Notes: a model not told the origin generated them from the letters alone. A stretch of DNA of 58,789 nt from Flammeovirgaceae bacterium (GCA_016709845.1 JADJMA010000027.1:1-58789), one strand, 5' to 3'. Numbered from the stretch's first letter, positions 10,518 through 20,649 are shown. Made by a program: numbers and translations.

Positions 10518-11482
10518 CTATCTCCTCACCGTTCTCACACTCATCAAAATATCCAACACGAGCAATAATAAGGCTGCTAATAAAAAGTAAAAATAACGAT
10601 TTGACGAAACATCTACCAGTCGGGTGTCGCGCACCTGGCCTTCAATTTGTTGATTGAATTAATTGGTTTGTTTACATCATTTCTCGATTCATTAATCTCA
10701 AATACTGACCATCTGTTTTGCTAGCCAGATTTTTAGCGATGCCGGATTAAGTTTAGAAACAACGGTATTGCCTTGTCGATCCGTTTTATATCCGCCCCGT
10801 GGGGTTGATATCTGACTTCCGGATTCTGTTCCTACTCCTAAGGTAAACAGCCGAATGTCCTGATCTTCTACGTCCTTCGCGATTTTGTCAGTTTCCTCTC
10901 CAAAATCTTCTCCATCACTAATCAATACAATCACTTTAGATTTTTGTTGATTGCTGGGCGTAGTTTCATCCTCCAATTTTGCAAGGGCCATTTTAATGGG
11001 TGGACCAAAATCGGTTCCGCTCGAAGGCACTAATCCAGTGTTCATCGTTTCAATAAAAGATTTAGTGCATTTTGATCGTAGGTGAGCGGGCATTGCATAA
11101 AGGCTTCGGATGAAAAAATGATGATGCCCAACCGATCGGAATTAAAGGCAGCAACAATTTTTTTCATCTCAAATTTAATTTTCTCGAGACGCGTAGGCTG
11201 AACATCGAAGGCGTCCATGGATTTGGAGAGATCAACACAAAACATAATATCCTTTCCAACCGATTTTATCTCGCCTGGCATCCCCAAAGGTGGGTCCTAA
11301 AACGGAAACCAAAAGGAGCAGAATGATGACTGAGCGAAGAGCCAGTTTGATGAATACGGTGCCATAGGGTGTATTCAGCGAGCGGCTGATACGAATAATC
11401 CGGATCAGATACATCGCATAAGCGATTAAAAACAATCGATGAAGATCCCTTCAGTCCACCCAAAATCCCGAAACAAGGTCAT
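10518..11482 (-). CDS. batB: BatB-like von Willebrand factor A membrane protein, frameshifted
   Basis: An N-terminal membrane helix (KLALRSVIILLLLVSVLGPT) precedes a VWA domain. The metal-ion-dependent adhesion site reads DIMFCVDLSKSMDAFDV, with further motifs DRLGIIIFSSEAF and VIVLISDGEDFGEE. The C-terminal frame ends with a second helix (YFYFLLAALLLLVLDILMSV) and a stop at 10518. About 321 codons, as expected for BatB (two helices flanking a periplasmic VWA domain). Breaks lie near 11430, 11270, 11060 and 10720. batC follows. The usual batA upstream is absent: 11483-11800 has no recognisable gene. Confidence 0.85.
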
Positions 11483-11585
11483 AATAAAATAAGTCTGGCA
11501 AATTTATGAAACGAAATAATTCTGACTCTGTTGCTCATACGCATTTTGTTTCTATAACCTATTTCCGTACCCGATTTATCAAAGC

Positions 11586-11661
11586 TATTGCCAGGCTGAG
11601 CCCATCGAGCTATTGTCAGGCTGAGTTTATCTATTTGTCAGGCTGAGCTTGTCGAAGCCTT
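11586..11661. repeat. Three tandem copies of a gtcaggctgag element
   Basis: Copies begin near 11586 (attgccaggctgagcc), 11612 (attgtcaggctgag) and 11635 (ttgtcaggctgagcttgtcg). The last ends in gtcgaagcctt. Strings of this type are scattered between genes in many Bacteroidetes genomes. Otherwise 11483-11804 shows only an unsupported 45-codon frame (from 11679), so I see no gene there. Confidence 0.6.
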
Positions 11662-11804
11662 AATATTTGCAAAGGTAATGATTAGTACCATGAATGGTAT
11701 TGGAATTGCTTTAGACGGCAAGCCAAAGTCAATAGTAAAAGCACACATTTCAACGAATGCGCCAGGGCTATTGGTGCGGCTTGGTTGCTGTTCAGCGTTC
11801 ACGG

Positions 11805-12531
11805 TTATGAGTTAATCAAACTAGCTGCATCCGCATCGAGCATGACATAACCACCGGATATCTGATGAATGATACTCAAGGGTATGGCTTCGGTGGCGGA
11901 CCTTCAAGAGCTTTGCAATGATGGGAGCCTTCTTGATCCCGCTGGCCATTACGATAGGCAATTTTGATTCGCGCAGATGTTGCAATCCTAACGTAATACC
12001 TTGGGATAAGACGGTTGTCTTTTGAAAATACTTTTGACCTACCGTTTTTGTTTCTTCCGCGAGCGTGCTGATGTGTGCATAGGTGTTGAATGGTGTGCCG
12101 GGCTCATTCATACCAATGTGGCCGTTAGTACCTACCCCAACGAGCATAATGTCAAGTCCATTATTTACCTCAATTAATTTATTGATTCGTTCACATTCTG
12201 CTTCCAGGTCCGAAATAAGTACGTGGAAGAATTCAATCTGATCTTTTTTTATTTCTAACGGACCAAAACAATCTTTTTGCAACATCGAGAGACAGGAACC
12301 GGGATCGGAGGGATCGATGCCTATCCATTCATCTAAACTTAGAAATCGACAGTTACTTAAATCAATTTTTTCCGATTGTTGCGCCAGCCGCAGTTCTTCA
12401 AAGACACCCAGAGGCGTATGGCCCGAAGCGAGACAAATCAACGCATCTTTCTTCGAGTTTACATAATGGATGATCAGATCGGCAACGGCCTCACTTAGCA
12501 ATTGATAGTTGGGATGGATTTGAATCTTCAT
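11805..12531 (-). CDS. nagB: Glucosamine-6-phosphate deaminase family protein, frameshifted near its end
   Basis: A NagB-type isomerase/deaminase (glucosamine-6-phosphate to fructose-6-phosphate + NH3, amino-sugar catabolism). MKIQIHPNYQLLSEAVADL begins the protein. Motifs are LICLASGHTPLGVFEELR, FLSLDEWIGI with the catalytic aspartate pair region, VGVGTNGHIGMNEPG and LSQGITLGLQHL. The frame changes near 11890 and ends at 11805 (YVMLDADAASLI). About 242 residues, normal for the family. The open frame extends 18 codons further upstream, but those codons read through the hairpin at 12532-12568, so the ATG at 12531 is the better start. Confidence 0.87.
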
Positions 12532-12568
12532 AAAAGCAAAAAACCCCTCACTTTGGGTGAAGGGGTTT
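12532..12568 (-). terminator. Rho-independent terminator directly upstream of nagB
   Basis: On the reverse strand accccttcac, a short loop and gtgaggggt form a 9-bp stem with one bulge, followed by a T-rich run ending at the nagB start. It would stop a reverse-strand transcript coming from higher coordinates. No reverse-strand gene now lies there: the next gene is the forward primase at 12675. It may be an orphan left by insertion of the mobile element, or an attenuator of nagB. Confidence 0.6.
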
Positions 12569-12674
12569 GTCGCCCTCCTGTACAATTCTCGAACACTTTT
12601 TAGAGGATCTAAAATGGTGGCAACAGCGGCATAATTCCGCGGGTTTTCCGGCCTTTTTCATTAAGGGGTAGGCA

Positions 12675-13603
12675 ATGGAGGAGAATAAGACATCAATTTG
12701 GGATGAGTTAAAGCGGATCGATCTGGTCAGCTATTTGGACAGCTTAGGTCACCAGCCAAAGCTGATTCGAAATAGTGACTATTGGTATCACTCCCCTTTT
12801 CGCGAGGAAAAGACACCATCATTTAAAGTTAATCGTCAGCGAAACGTATGGTTCGATCATAGCACGGGAGAAGGAGGAACAATAATTGACCTAGGTGTCA
12901 AGCTTTACAATTGCACGTACCATGAGCTTATTGAAAAATTAGCAAATGGTAGCTAATTCTGAACAAACGTTCAGAGGCGCAGCCCACAAAAGAAATCAAA
13001 GTAAGATTGAGGTTTTGTCTATGCGGTAGTCTAAAAGCCCCAGAGCTGACGAGCTATCTAAAGAGTCGAGGCATTTACATTGACACAGCCACACAATATT
13101 GCTCGGAGGTGGATTTCCGAATTGTTGAAAGAACTTATAAGGCCATAGGCTTTCCCAATCGTACCGGAGGATTTGAGTTACGCAATCAATGGTTCAAAGG
13201 CTCATCGACTCCAAAAGACATTTCTTTGATCACCTCTGAAAACAACTCTTCGAAGCTATCGGTGTTTGAGGGATTTATAGATTTTCTCTCTGCGCTAACA
13301 ATCCGCAACCCTAAGTTTCTTGAAACAACAAAGGATTCAAGTTTTCTAGTGCTGAATTCCGTGGCCTTCATCGGAAGGGAAATTCCATTGCTTCGATCAT
13401 TCCCTGAAGTGAGTCTATTCCTCGATAATGACAATGCAGGAAAAGAAGCGAAGACAAGGCTTCACGCACAAGGCATCCCCTTCAAAGATGCATCGACCTG
13501 GTACTCCAAACATAAGGACGTGAACGAATTTCTCTTGGCAGACGCATTGGCAAAGAAACAAGAATCAGTCAAAACCCAAGCCGAGAAACAGGCTGGGCGA
13601 TGA
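12675..13603 (+). CDS. Toprim-domain primase-like protein of a mobilizable element, frameshifted
   Basis: The N-terminal part (12675-12956) has DLVSYLDSLGHQP, YWYHSPFREEKTPSFKVN and WFDHSTGEGGTIIDLG, the layout of a DnaG-type CHC2 region adapted in Bacteroidetes mobile elements. After a break near 12960-13000 the rest carries a Toprim domain: LSVFEGFIDFLSAL with the glutamate, then VSLFLDNDNAGKEA with the metal-binding DxD, and HKDVNEFL. About 309 residues. These proteins probably prime replication of the transferred strand after conjugation. It is the first gene of the mobile segment, running towards parA and mob genes on the same strand. Confidence 0.85.
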
Positions 13604-13656
13604 GCCAGACTAAAATATTTGATCAACAACGTAACACAACTAAAAACAAAAAAATT

Positions 13657-14286
13657 ATGAGAAACGAAAATTCAATTTATCACGCAAGCCAAAGGCGGTT
13701 CAGGCAAATCCATGTTAGCATTCATGCCGGCAGAAAAATATCCAGAAGCAGTACTGCTTGATCTTGATGATGCTACCACAACGACCATGAAACAGCTTGC
13801 TTATCGGAAGCCGATCAAGGTTTCATTCCTTGATCCAGCAACAAAACGAATTGACAGAGGTGCTTTTAATGGACTCTTTGAAAGTGTAGTCGAAGCAAAG
13901 AAGGAACAGTTTATCGCAGATCTGGGGGCAAGCAGCAACGAGCAATTGCCAAAATATTTTCTATGAACGGAATAGAGCGATTATGGACATGCTTGAGCAA
14001 AGCAGTATTCAATTACAGCTTGTTTGCATCGTTGGTGGCGGGAAACATTTTAAAGCTACGATGGAGTACTTGGCTGAATGGTTGATTCAACAAAAGGATC
14101 GCTGCAAATAACAGTTGCGCAAAATGGTTTCTATCCTTGTTCACCAGAACAGCAAACTATTCTGCTTGATTATATCCATGAAAACAACCTCTCGTTGATC
14201 CACTTTGATCTTGTGAAGGACAGGGAGAAATAGCAATGAGGACAGTTGAGAATGTACTCAAAGATGGAAAAGGGATAGGCGGCTAA
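13657..14286 (+). CDS. ParA/MinD-like P-loop ATPase, frameshifted
   Basis: After a short start (MRNE..., one base out of frame) the protein reads FITQAKGGSGKSM. This is a deviant Walker A of the ParA family, with the signature lysine before GGSGKS. AVLLDLDDATTTT follows. Later frames give FIADLGASSNEQ (Walker B-like region), QLVCIVGGGKHF, then LQITVAQNGFYPCSPEQQ and a stop at 14286. About 209 residues. In Bacteroidetes mobilizable elements such ATPases sit between the primase and mob genes, where they may help position or maintain the element. Breaks lie near 13670, 13955, 14090 and 14230. Confidence 0.75.
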
Positions 14287-14340
14287 GCCCATTCACTTCG
14301 ATTTACTTCAAGAACAATTGAAGAACTAAATTCTAAGCTT

Positions 14341-14592
14341 ATGGCAATGACAGATCAGGAGCAAAAGGAGTTACGTTCCTATTGCTTTTCATTTGAAGGA
14401 GTACGGATTTCCAGTTTCCACCGACGATCCGGTAATTCTGCACTATACATTATCCATAAGGAGATGCAACTGAATAATCAAAACAACAATGCTATTGCGT
14501 CACTGGTTAAAGAAGCGCCTCAGCGCGAATCAATCTCACAGTCTTCCATTTCAATTCTCCCGGAGAAGCATGGAAATTCCAAATGGGCGTGA
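14341..14592 (+). CDS. Hypothetical protein of the mobilizable element
   Basis: An 83-residue open frame (MAMTDQEQKELRSYCFSFEG...). No domain is recognised. It lies between parA and a small membrane protein and overlaps the start of the latter by about 9 bases, which supports real coding in a compact operon. In-frame codons continue upstream to 14287, so the true start could be earlier or the frame could be the end of a broken larger gene. Confidence 0.5.
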   Translation: MAMTDQEQKELRSYCFSFEGVRISSFHRRSGNSALYIIHKEMQLNNQNNNAIASLVKEAPQRESISQSSISILPEKHGNSKWA

Positions 14593-14866
14593 TACTCAGA
14601 TGGATTTTAAGCGGCCTTGTTGTTTTGCTTTTTTATGGGCAGCAATCTGGTATTGGTCAATAGCCAATGACGTTGATAGAGCCAAGACGATTATTGGAGT
14701 TTCTGGCAACCTGAGTGAACTTGTTAAGCGCGTTCAAAAAACTAATGATGGTTACTACTTCATTGATTTCTCAGTATCCAAAGGAGATTCAGTTCAAAAT
14801 TTCAAGGAGTTCCAAAAACTAAGCTCGAAGACCGTTAGGGTGTATCTCGGTAAGCAATCCAAATAA
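14584..14866 (+). CDS. Small single-helix membrane protein of the mobilizable element
   Basis: Starting at the ATG at 14584 the protein reads MGVILRWILSGLVVLL. After a one-base change in a T-run near 14630 it continues WAAIWYWSIANDVDRAKTII. Together these make one N-terminal membrane helix. The remainder (LVKRVQKTNDGYYFIDFS, FKEFQKLSSKTVRVYLGK) is soluble. About 94 residues. Short proteins with one N-terminal helix commonly accompany primase, ParA and Mob genes in Bacteroidetes elements. The role is unknown. Confidence 0.6.
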
Positions 14867-14874
14867 TATCTGCA

Positions 14875-15189
14875 ATGGAAAAGAAGCACATCATTAGATT
14901 CTTAAAAGAAAGAAAAAGAGGGGTTTACACATTAATGGTAGAAATGTATTCTGATGTAGCTACGTCTATGGCGGTGACGATGGCATTGGAAATAATCAAG
15001 GAAGACTTGGAAAAGGAATCAGGAGCCATAGTCGAACTGAATTATTTCAGCCTCGCACAAGCGATTGCGAAATACAAAAAAGTTAAGGCCATCTCGAAGT
15101 CGGAAGCGACTTCGAGAAAATGGCCGTTCAAAGATTCGCACGAGCTTAAAGAAAATGAAACAAAACCAGGCAGCTTCAAAATAAACTAA
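14875..15189 (+). CDS. Conserved hypothetical protein of the mobilizable element
   Basis: A 104-residue intact frame beginning MEKKHIIRFLKERKRGVYT and containing VATSMAVTMALEIIKEDLEK, with a lysine-rich soluble C-terminus. It starts 8 bases after the preceding gene, so it belongs to the same operon. No catalytic motif is seen. It may be an accessory of DNA processing or partition. The gap that follows (15190-15381) has no gene and is a natural place to look for oriT, ahead of mobC. Confidence 0.6.
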   Translation: MEKKHIIRFLKERKRGVYTLMVEMYSDVATSMAVTMALEIIKEDLEKESGAIVELNYFSLAQAIAKYKKVKAISKSEATSRKWPFKDSHELKENETKPGSFKIN

Positions 15190-15381
15190 GCGAATTGAAA
15201 ATAATTAATGGATGCTAAATCAAAATCAAGTTGAATCACATAACCACAATTAAGTACAGCCTACTTAAAGGCCAACTGAAGCCTTGTCAAGTTCGGAGCA
15301 AGCAATGTTTCCCGCTACGCTTCAACCTGCTTGCCAACAGCTTTATTAAAATAACTGACCACTTCGTTCAATTTTAGAGTT

Positions 15382-15728
15382 ATGAGCAGACCAAAAAATA
15401 AGTGAACAGGATAAAAGAATAGTACAAGTGAATATTCGCCTGACAACAGAAGAGAATGTGAAAGTAAATGAATATGCAACGGCAAGTGGCTTAAGCCCGG
15501 CTAACTGGATACGCGAAAAAGTATTTACTGGCAAGATTCCGGCAACCAAACTGTCGCCATTGGATGCTTCTATCTATCAGGAACTACGGAAGATTGGAGT
15601 TAACCTGAATCAGGCAACACATAAACTCAATCAGGAGACTTCCTAGTGAGTTGCGAATGATTCAGCTTGATTTAATGACGCTATTGAACCACATACTTAA
15701 AGCCATAATCCGCAGACAGGCAACATGA
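15382..15728 (+). CDS. mobC: MobC-like relaxosome accessory protein, frameshifted
   Basis: MSRPK, then after a one-base shift VNIRLTTEENVKVNEYATAS and GLSPANWIREKVFTGKIPAT. This is the ribbon-helix-helix-like DNA-binding start of MobC proteins that open oriT for the relaxase. ELRKIGVNLNQATHKLNQ is the family's conserved helix. A second shift near 15645 gives SELRMIQLDLMTLLNHILKA and a stop at 15726-15728, which overlaps the relaxase ATG (ATGA coupling). About 115 residues, normal for MobC. Confidence 0.85.
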
Positions 15729-16818
15729 TCAAGGGTAAAGGCTTCGGAGGTGCGTTGCGTTACAATATGGAAAAGGTCGAAAAGAATGTAGCCGAGGTGC
15801 TGGATCATTCATTCGCAGAAGTTTCGTCAAATCCATAATGAAAGAAGTACAGATGATCAAGATTATGCGGCCAAACCTTCAAAAGTATTTCTACCATACA
15901 TCAATCAATTTCCCTCCGAGCGAAGACCTGACCAACGAGACAATGACTAAAATTGGTCGGGATTACCTTCAGGAGAGCGGTTTCATCCAACACCAATACA
16001 TTATGTTCCGTCACCATGACGCTGATCACCCTCACCTGCACATCCTTGTTAACCGAATCGGCTACGATGGTAAGGTGCTAAGCGACAGCAACGATTTCGC
16101 CAGATGTGAAAAGATCCTGCGTGAGCTTGAAAAAAGTATAACCTCACCGATGTAATTTCAAGTAGCCAGGCACACGAGCGTGCTATGACTAAGGACGAAC
16201 TGGAAATGATGAAGCGCGCAATACTCCTTCTCACAAGATGAACGCAACTAATCATCAAGAGTACGCTTGCTTCCCAAAGCTCAATTGTCTTGTTCAGATT
16301 TGTAAAGCCCTTCAAAGCAAGGAGTCAATATTTTATTCAATCAGGCTTCCACTGGATGTGTCAGTGGCATTTCCTATGGCTGGGGAATGACATTTACTAG
16401 TTCAAAGCTTGGAAATGATTTTAAATGGACAACTATAAAAATAGCATCGACTATGAGCAAGAAAGAGATCAAATCTAATTACAAAACCAATGCTCGAACA
16501 AAGTCACTCAACTCTAAACTTGGAACCACTTCAGAACAGCAAGCGGCACGTGAACAACCTAAAACTTTGGGAAAGATCTATACGGAACACGCGAAGTCAG
16601 GCAAGCGAAGTAAACAAAGTGATCAATTCGTAATAGCAGAACCTAACCGAATTAATGAATCCGCATTTAAAAGCACCGGAGGTTTCAGTTTGGCTACGTT
16701 GCTGGACGGAAATTCTCAAGGGAGTCTTATTCACGCAGATCAGCAAACCGGTTTTAATCCTGAAAGTTTATTGAGATTGAAGCGTAGGAAAAAGCGCAAG
16801 AAAGGTCTCGGTCGATAG
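15725..16818 (+). CDS. MobA/VirD2-family relaxase, frameshifted
   Basis: The nicking enzyme that cuts and pilots one strand at oriT. It begins MIKGKGFGGALRYNMEKVE and contains VLDHSF. The metal-binding three-histidine motif reads FRHHDADHPHLHILVNR, followed by IGYDGKVLSDSNDF. The C-terminal half, after breaks near 16140 and 16230-16400, reads FTSSKLGNDFKWTTIK and then a lysine-rich tail. About 364 residues. It is translationally coupled to mobC. Together with the Toprim and ParA genes it defines a mobilizable rather than self-transmissible element, since no type IV secretion genes are present. Confidence 0.88.
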
Positions 16819-16843
16819 AAAATCAAAAAGGATTAAATAGATT

Positions 16844-18155
16844 TCAACTAATGCTTTTTACGACCCTATTAACGAATTCCCGTTCTCTGATTTTAAGATT
16901 TTCTAAATCTTGTTCATCAGTTAGTTGAATTCCGTCAATTGAGAAGTTCATTCTAAATCCCGCTTCGTTAATGAGATGAGGGCTTCTGTATTGATCAAAA
17001 TCTGGCGAAGCCGAAATCGGATAAAATAAACCACCTGCTTTAACTGTCTTATGATTTATCTGGTATTGAATGTAGGTATGAATTTGAAAAAAATCTGATC
17101 GATCTACATCAACAAATCTGCCTTTCATTCTTTTATACTTTGCATCCCAAATAGCCACCTCATTGTCCTTTTGAAAGACCAAGTCCGGTATCAATTCCCG
17201 TTGAAAGAAATATCCTTTATAAGCTATCTGCTTGTCATTTTTGTAACGCCAGCCATAAGGCGAAAGATTTTTCTTTAGAATTGCACGTAGATATTGTTCC
17301 CATACTTCGGCCATATCAATAAACAATCCGAAACCTTTTTTTTCTTTGTCCTGCCTTAAGCTGAATTGTTTTCGTTTTATAATATCCCACGATAATTCAA
17401 CCAATGGTTTCCAACTCAGATAAATGTGTTTGTACTTAATGTTTTTATAATTGCTTTCGCTGATATATACCTTGTTTTGAACTACGCTATGAACCTGATT
17501 GATGGCTTCCCTTGCAGAATCAGGGATATTGATTTTGCCAATTTCAAAATCATTTTTTTAAGATTTGGTAAGCTTGAAATATGATCTGAGCAATGCTTTC
17601 ATCAATATGTTTTTCTCGATAGGTTGAAACTACTTCACTGCTGCGATGCAAAGGCTTCATAGATCTTCTTACATCTAAACGGCCTCTAATGGCTTGCCCT
17701 CTGTATTCTCTCTTTATTTGGGTTTTAGGAACTCCATGTAAATTGGCATTGGCTAATTTTTGCAACCAAATAAATGCGATTATCCGCTTAATATAATGTT
17801 GCCAATCAATGCTCTTACTCGTCTGACTTGCGGAGGTAGTTATCCGAATATTGAAAATCTCTTCCAACATTCTGAATAGCGTCTTCTCACCAAATCTTGG
17901 TTTGATGGTAATTTTATAATCCGTCTGGTTGTGGTTGAAAATAGCTTCGCCAACAAATCTTCCGGCTGTCCAATTATTACTTCTGTAGTCATATTCGGCT
18001 AACTTAGAATCATCATCTGCATGATAATCAGCGGAAAACCAAAACACATTTTTGCTTTGCGATTGTATGAACTCCTGCATTACATCGGCTGTTGCCGTTT
18101 CAGTATCAAAAGGCAAGCAATCAAAAGCTGTTATATGTTTAAGCGTTTCAGTCAT
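16844..18155 (-). CDS. mcrC: McrC-like nuclease subunit of a type IV (modification-dependent) restriction system, one frame break
   Basis: McrC joins the McrB GTPase and cuts DNA. The N-terminal part (17550-18155) has GRFVGEAIFNHNQTDYKITI and IKPRFGEKTLFRMLEEIF, typical of McrC. It continues through one shift near 17550. The C-terminal nuclease shows FIDMAEVWEQYL, then a PD-(D/E)XK site: LIPDLVFQKDN followed by AIWDAKYKRM. About 437 residues, the normal length. Its start overlaps the mcrB stop by 8 bases. It converges on the relaxase gene, with 25 bases between their stops. This is cargo of the mobilizable element rather than a mobility gene. Confidence 0.9.
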
Positions 18156-19897
18156 TAATTAATACTTTCTGTAAATCGTTTATTTTATCTCTTTTAGAAT
18201 CTGCATCCATATTACCCAGGAATGCTTGTAATATTGGCTTGATACTAATTTCCCATAGAATGTTTACGGGTTGTTTTAAGAAATAAAGGCGACCTGAATG
18301 AACACCTTTTAATGACCTATAAATATCAACGACTTCAGCAAAAAATGTATGACCTACCTGATAATTTTCACCTAATTCCGGCATAGCAGACACTTCTTTA
18401 TTTAACCTTTCGCAACGATTGATAAAAGTCTCAATATCTGCATCACTGATATTCATTTGCAAATCCTTTTTCTTTGCTGTAACATGTTCCAAAGGATGCC
18501 TCCGTCAAAGCCCTTAAACTGCCACAAAAACCTTCTGCGGAGAGCAAAGTCAATGCGTTCAAGTGAAAAAGTCTATTTCATTCATTGTGCCAATGAAATA
18601 GAGATTGGCAGGAAGGGCAATTTCCAAATCTCCGATGGAAAGCCTTATCTTTTTATTTCGATACTCTAATGCAGAAAATAGCTCGCCAAACAACCTTGAA
18701 ATATCTGTACGGTTTATTTCATCGAGTATTAAAATATGAGGAAGTGGGTCAGCCTTTATTTTATCTATAAGATTTAAAAGATAGCCCGGCTTTACCACAC
18801 TGCTTTTATCTTCAATGTGCATACCGGCAATAAAATCTTATAATTGTAATTGCTGTGCAATTGCAATGATGTATGTGTTCGCAAAAAATCTTATCCGAAT
18901 TTTCAAAATACTTTTTGATGTTTTGCTTGTTGCGGAAATATTGCTTTGTGATTAACAACTCTGCTAAACGGGTGGCCGAATGTGTTTTAGACGTGCCCGG
19001 AGGGCCATAAAAAACCATTGCCTTTTTGTACTCAAACAAGGTTACTTCCGAAACATCGTCCTTACTTTCGCCAAAGTTCCAGGCATCTTGAATATCCTCA
19101 TCATAGAAACTTACTTCATAACCTAAAACCTCATCCAGCTTTTTACGGATAGCCAATATGCTTTTATCGATATCATCCCAAAGACCCTCAGTATTCTCTT
19201 TGTCCAAAAGACTAAAAAAAGTATTAATGATAGCATCCTTGTGTTTCTGTGCTGCAATCGCCTCATACTTATCAGAGTCGCATAAGTGTAAGAGAATATG
19301 ATGAAGAGCAAGAAATTCCTTTCCTGCCTTTTTCAGTTTCTCGTCTCTGGTGGCTGTTGTGGTTTGGTTATTATAGTATAACTCCCGGCAAAGTGCTTCA
19401 ACGTATTTTTTTAGAGTAGCAACATCATTGATTTGCTTTGTTTGCAGGTTACTTTTTACATCTCTGAAAAGCAAAAGCAGATATGAAATTTCGAAGGGCT
19501 TGTTTAGTTTATGGCGTTGACCTGCCGAACCGATCCCTCCGTCTACAAAAACATTAGTAAGTTTGTCGTTATACTCATCACCCAAAAACCTAATAACTGA
19601 TCCTTTCTTTCCAGAACTTGTCATATCGGAAGCGGGCATACCCCAAAGCCAAATGAAATGGGCAAATACTTCCTGGACATCTTTTGATGTTTTGGAAAAC
19701 TGATCTTTAGATTTTGCATCAAAATTGCGATCACCTGTATCTGGATTATCAACAAAAGCTGTTACGCAAGCATTGAGTTTGTCAATGCTAAAAATTCCGG
19801 GATTATCGGTAATATAACTGTCGTTATTGAGGATACTCTTTTTCAAAAAAGCATCAAAGTGATCGTACACATCTTGTTTTGCCCAGCTCGGTTTCAT
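18148..19897 (-). CDS. mcrB: McrB-like AAA+ GTPase of a type IV restriction system, frameshifted
   Basis: McrB binds modified DNA through its N-terminal domain and translocates with its AAA+ motor. Residues 1-280 form an N-terminal recognition region I cannot assign. The motor shows MVFYGPPGTSKTHSATRLAE (Walker A, about 298-305). After a break near 18830, PHILILDEINRTDISRLFGE (Walker B plus the McrB-specific NR) and NLYFIGTMNEIDF (sensor) follow. The C-terminus reads YQVGHTFFAEVVDIY. About 583 residues. It starts one base after the stop of the glycosylase gene and overlaps mcrC, so all three form one operon. A second break lies near 18500-18550. Confidence 0.9.
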
Positions 19898-19898
19898 T

Positions 19899-20402
19899 TC
19901 AAATAATTAGATTTTTTAATTGTCGCCAAATACTTTCATCCCAGTAGGCAAATGCTTTAGGTGACGTAGAAGGAGCTATAAATAATTTTGTTTTATTTAT
20001 GGTCACTCCATTTAATCCGTACGATAATAGTCTGGTGTCCGTAACGCCTAAATATTTTGAAGCAGCCGTTTTGCCATTAAAGCAAACAAACTTTGGTTGA
20101 TGTATTAGTATCTTTTCTTCAAAACCTTTCGCATCGTAATCTTCATGTTTCAAATCCTTATCCATACCGAAAGTGAATTTTGCTAAATCGGTCAATCCAA
20201 TTTGGTAGTTAAGCAATTCTGGAAATTCATTAGGCTTTAGGATACGGGGAGTTAAACAACAACTTGCTAAGGTTGCATAAAACAAGTTGCCAGCACCGGC
20301 ATAATATGCTTTGCGTTCAGCTGATTTATTCCCTGCTGCAGTACCGCAAAACACGATGTCCAATTTCTCTTTAAGTAGGTCTGGTAATATCACATTTACC
20401 AT
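19899..20402 (-). CDS. Mug-family (uracil/mismatch) DNA glycosylase in an operon with mcrBC
   Basis: An intact 167-residue protein, the usual Mug size. It reads LDIVFCGTAAGNKSAERKAY, then YAGAGNLFYATL and IGLTDLAKFTFGMD, with APSTSPKAFAYWDE near the end. These match the family's motif 1, the G-N-x-F region, the central helix and motif 2. E. coli Mug has GINPG at motif 1 with a catalytic asparagine. Here it is GTAAG, a known variant branch whose substrate is uncertain. Such enzymes flip out and excise altered bases. It is the first gene of the operon, followed by mcrB after one base, which suggests a joint role against modified foreign DNA. The restriction link is my inference from the operon. 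Confidence 0.82.
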   Translation of the reverse strand: MVNVILPDLLKEKLDIVFCGTAAGNKSAERKAYYAGAGNLFYATLASCCLTPRILKPNEFPELLNYQIGLTDLAKFTFGMDKDLKHEDYDAKGFEEKILIHQPKFVCFNGKTAASKYLGVTDTRLLSYGLNGVTINKTKLFIAPSTSPKAFAYWDESIWRQLKNLII

Positions 20403-20451
20403 GTTTGAGCCATAAGTTAACTCTATTCTGCAATATCTTTGATTAGCTCAT

Positions 20452-20649
20452 TTCCATAATCGTAAGATTAATTTGGCGCAAAGATAGCTTAGGGTGGCAG
20501 GCTAAAGGAGTGCTGCCAAAAGCTTCCGGCATAAACGGTTCCCCCTTCCAGCTATCGCTTCCAGGAACCCCCAATTATTCCTTTCCTTTTGGCACCACTC
20601 GCCACCTAAGCAGTGTGAAGCTCCATAATTAATTCTTACGATTATGGAA
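20452..20649. repeat. About 198-bp nested imperfect palindrome spanning the radC start
   Basis: Arms of 22 bases at 20452-20473 and 20627-20649 are reverse complements with one extra T. Inside them gcttagggtggc (20487-20498) pairs with gccacctaagc (20601-20611), gtgctgccaaaag (20510-20522) pairs with cttttggcac (20586-20595), and a centre has ggttcc (20538) pairing with ggaacc (20564). The whole can fold into one long cruciform. It separates the glycosylase-mcrBC operon from the divergent RadC-like gene and includes that gene's ATG. It could be an origin, a recombination site, a regulatory hairpin or a small non-autonomous repeat. Confidence 0.75.

Noticed and set aside
11679..11816. Forward 45-codon frame (MISTMNGIGIALDG...)
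   Set aside because: No ribosome-binding context and no recognisable family; it overlaps the end of nagB on the other strand.
12570..12675. Possible tRNA fragment as attachment site (gttcgag string on the reverse strand)
   Set aside because: No stem pairs around the loop and no acceptor sequence; I could not build any tRNA half.
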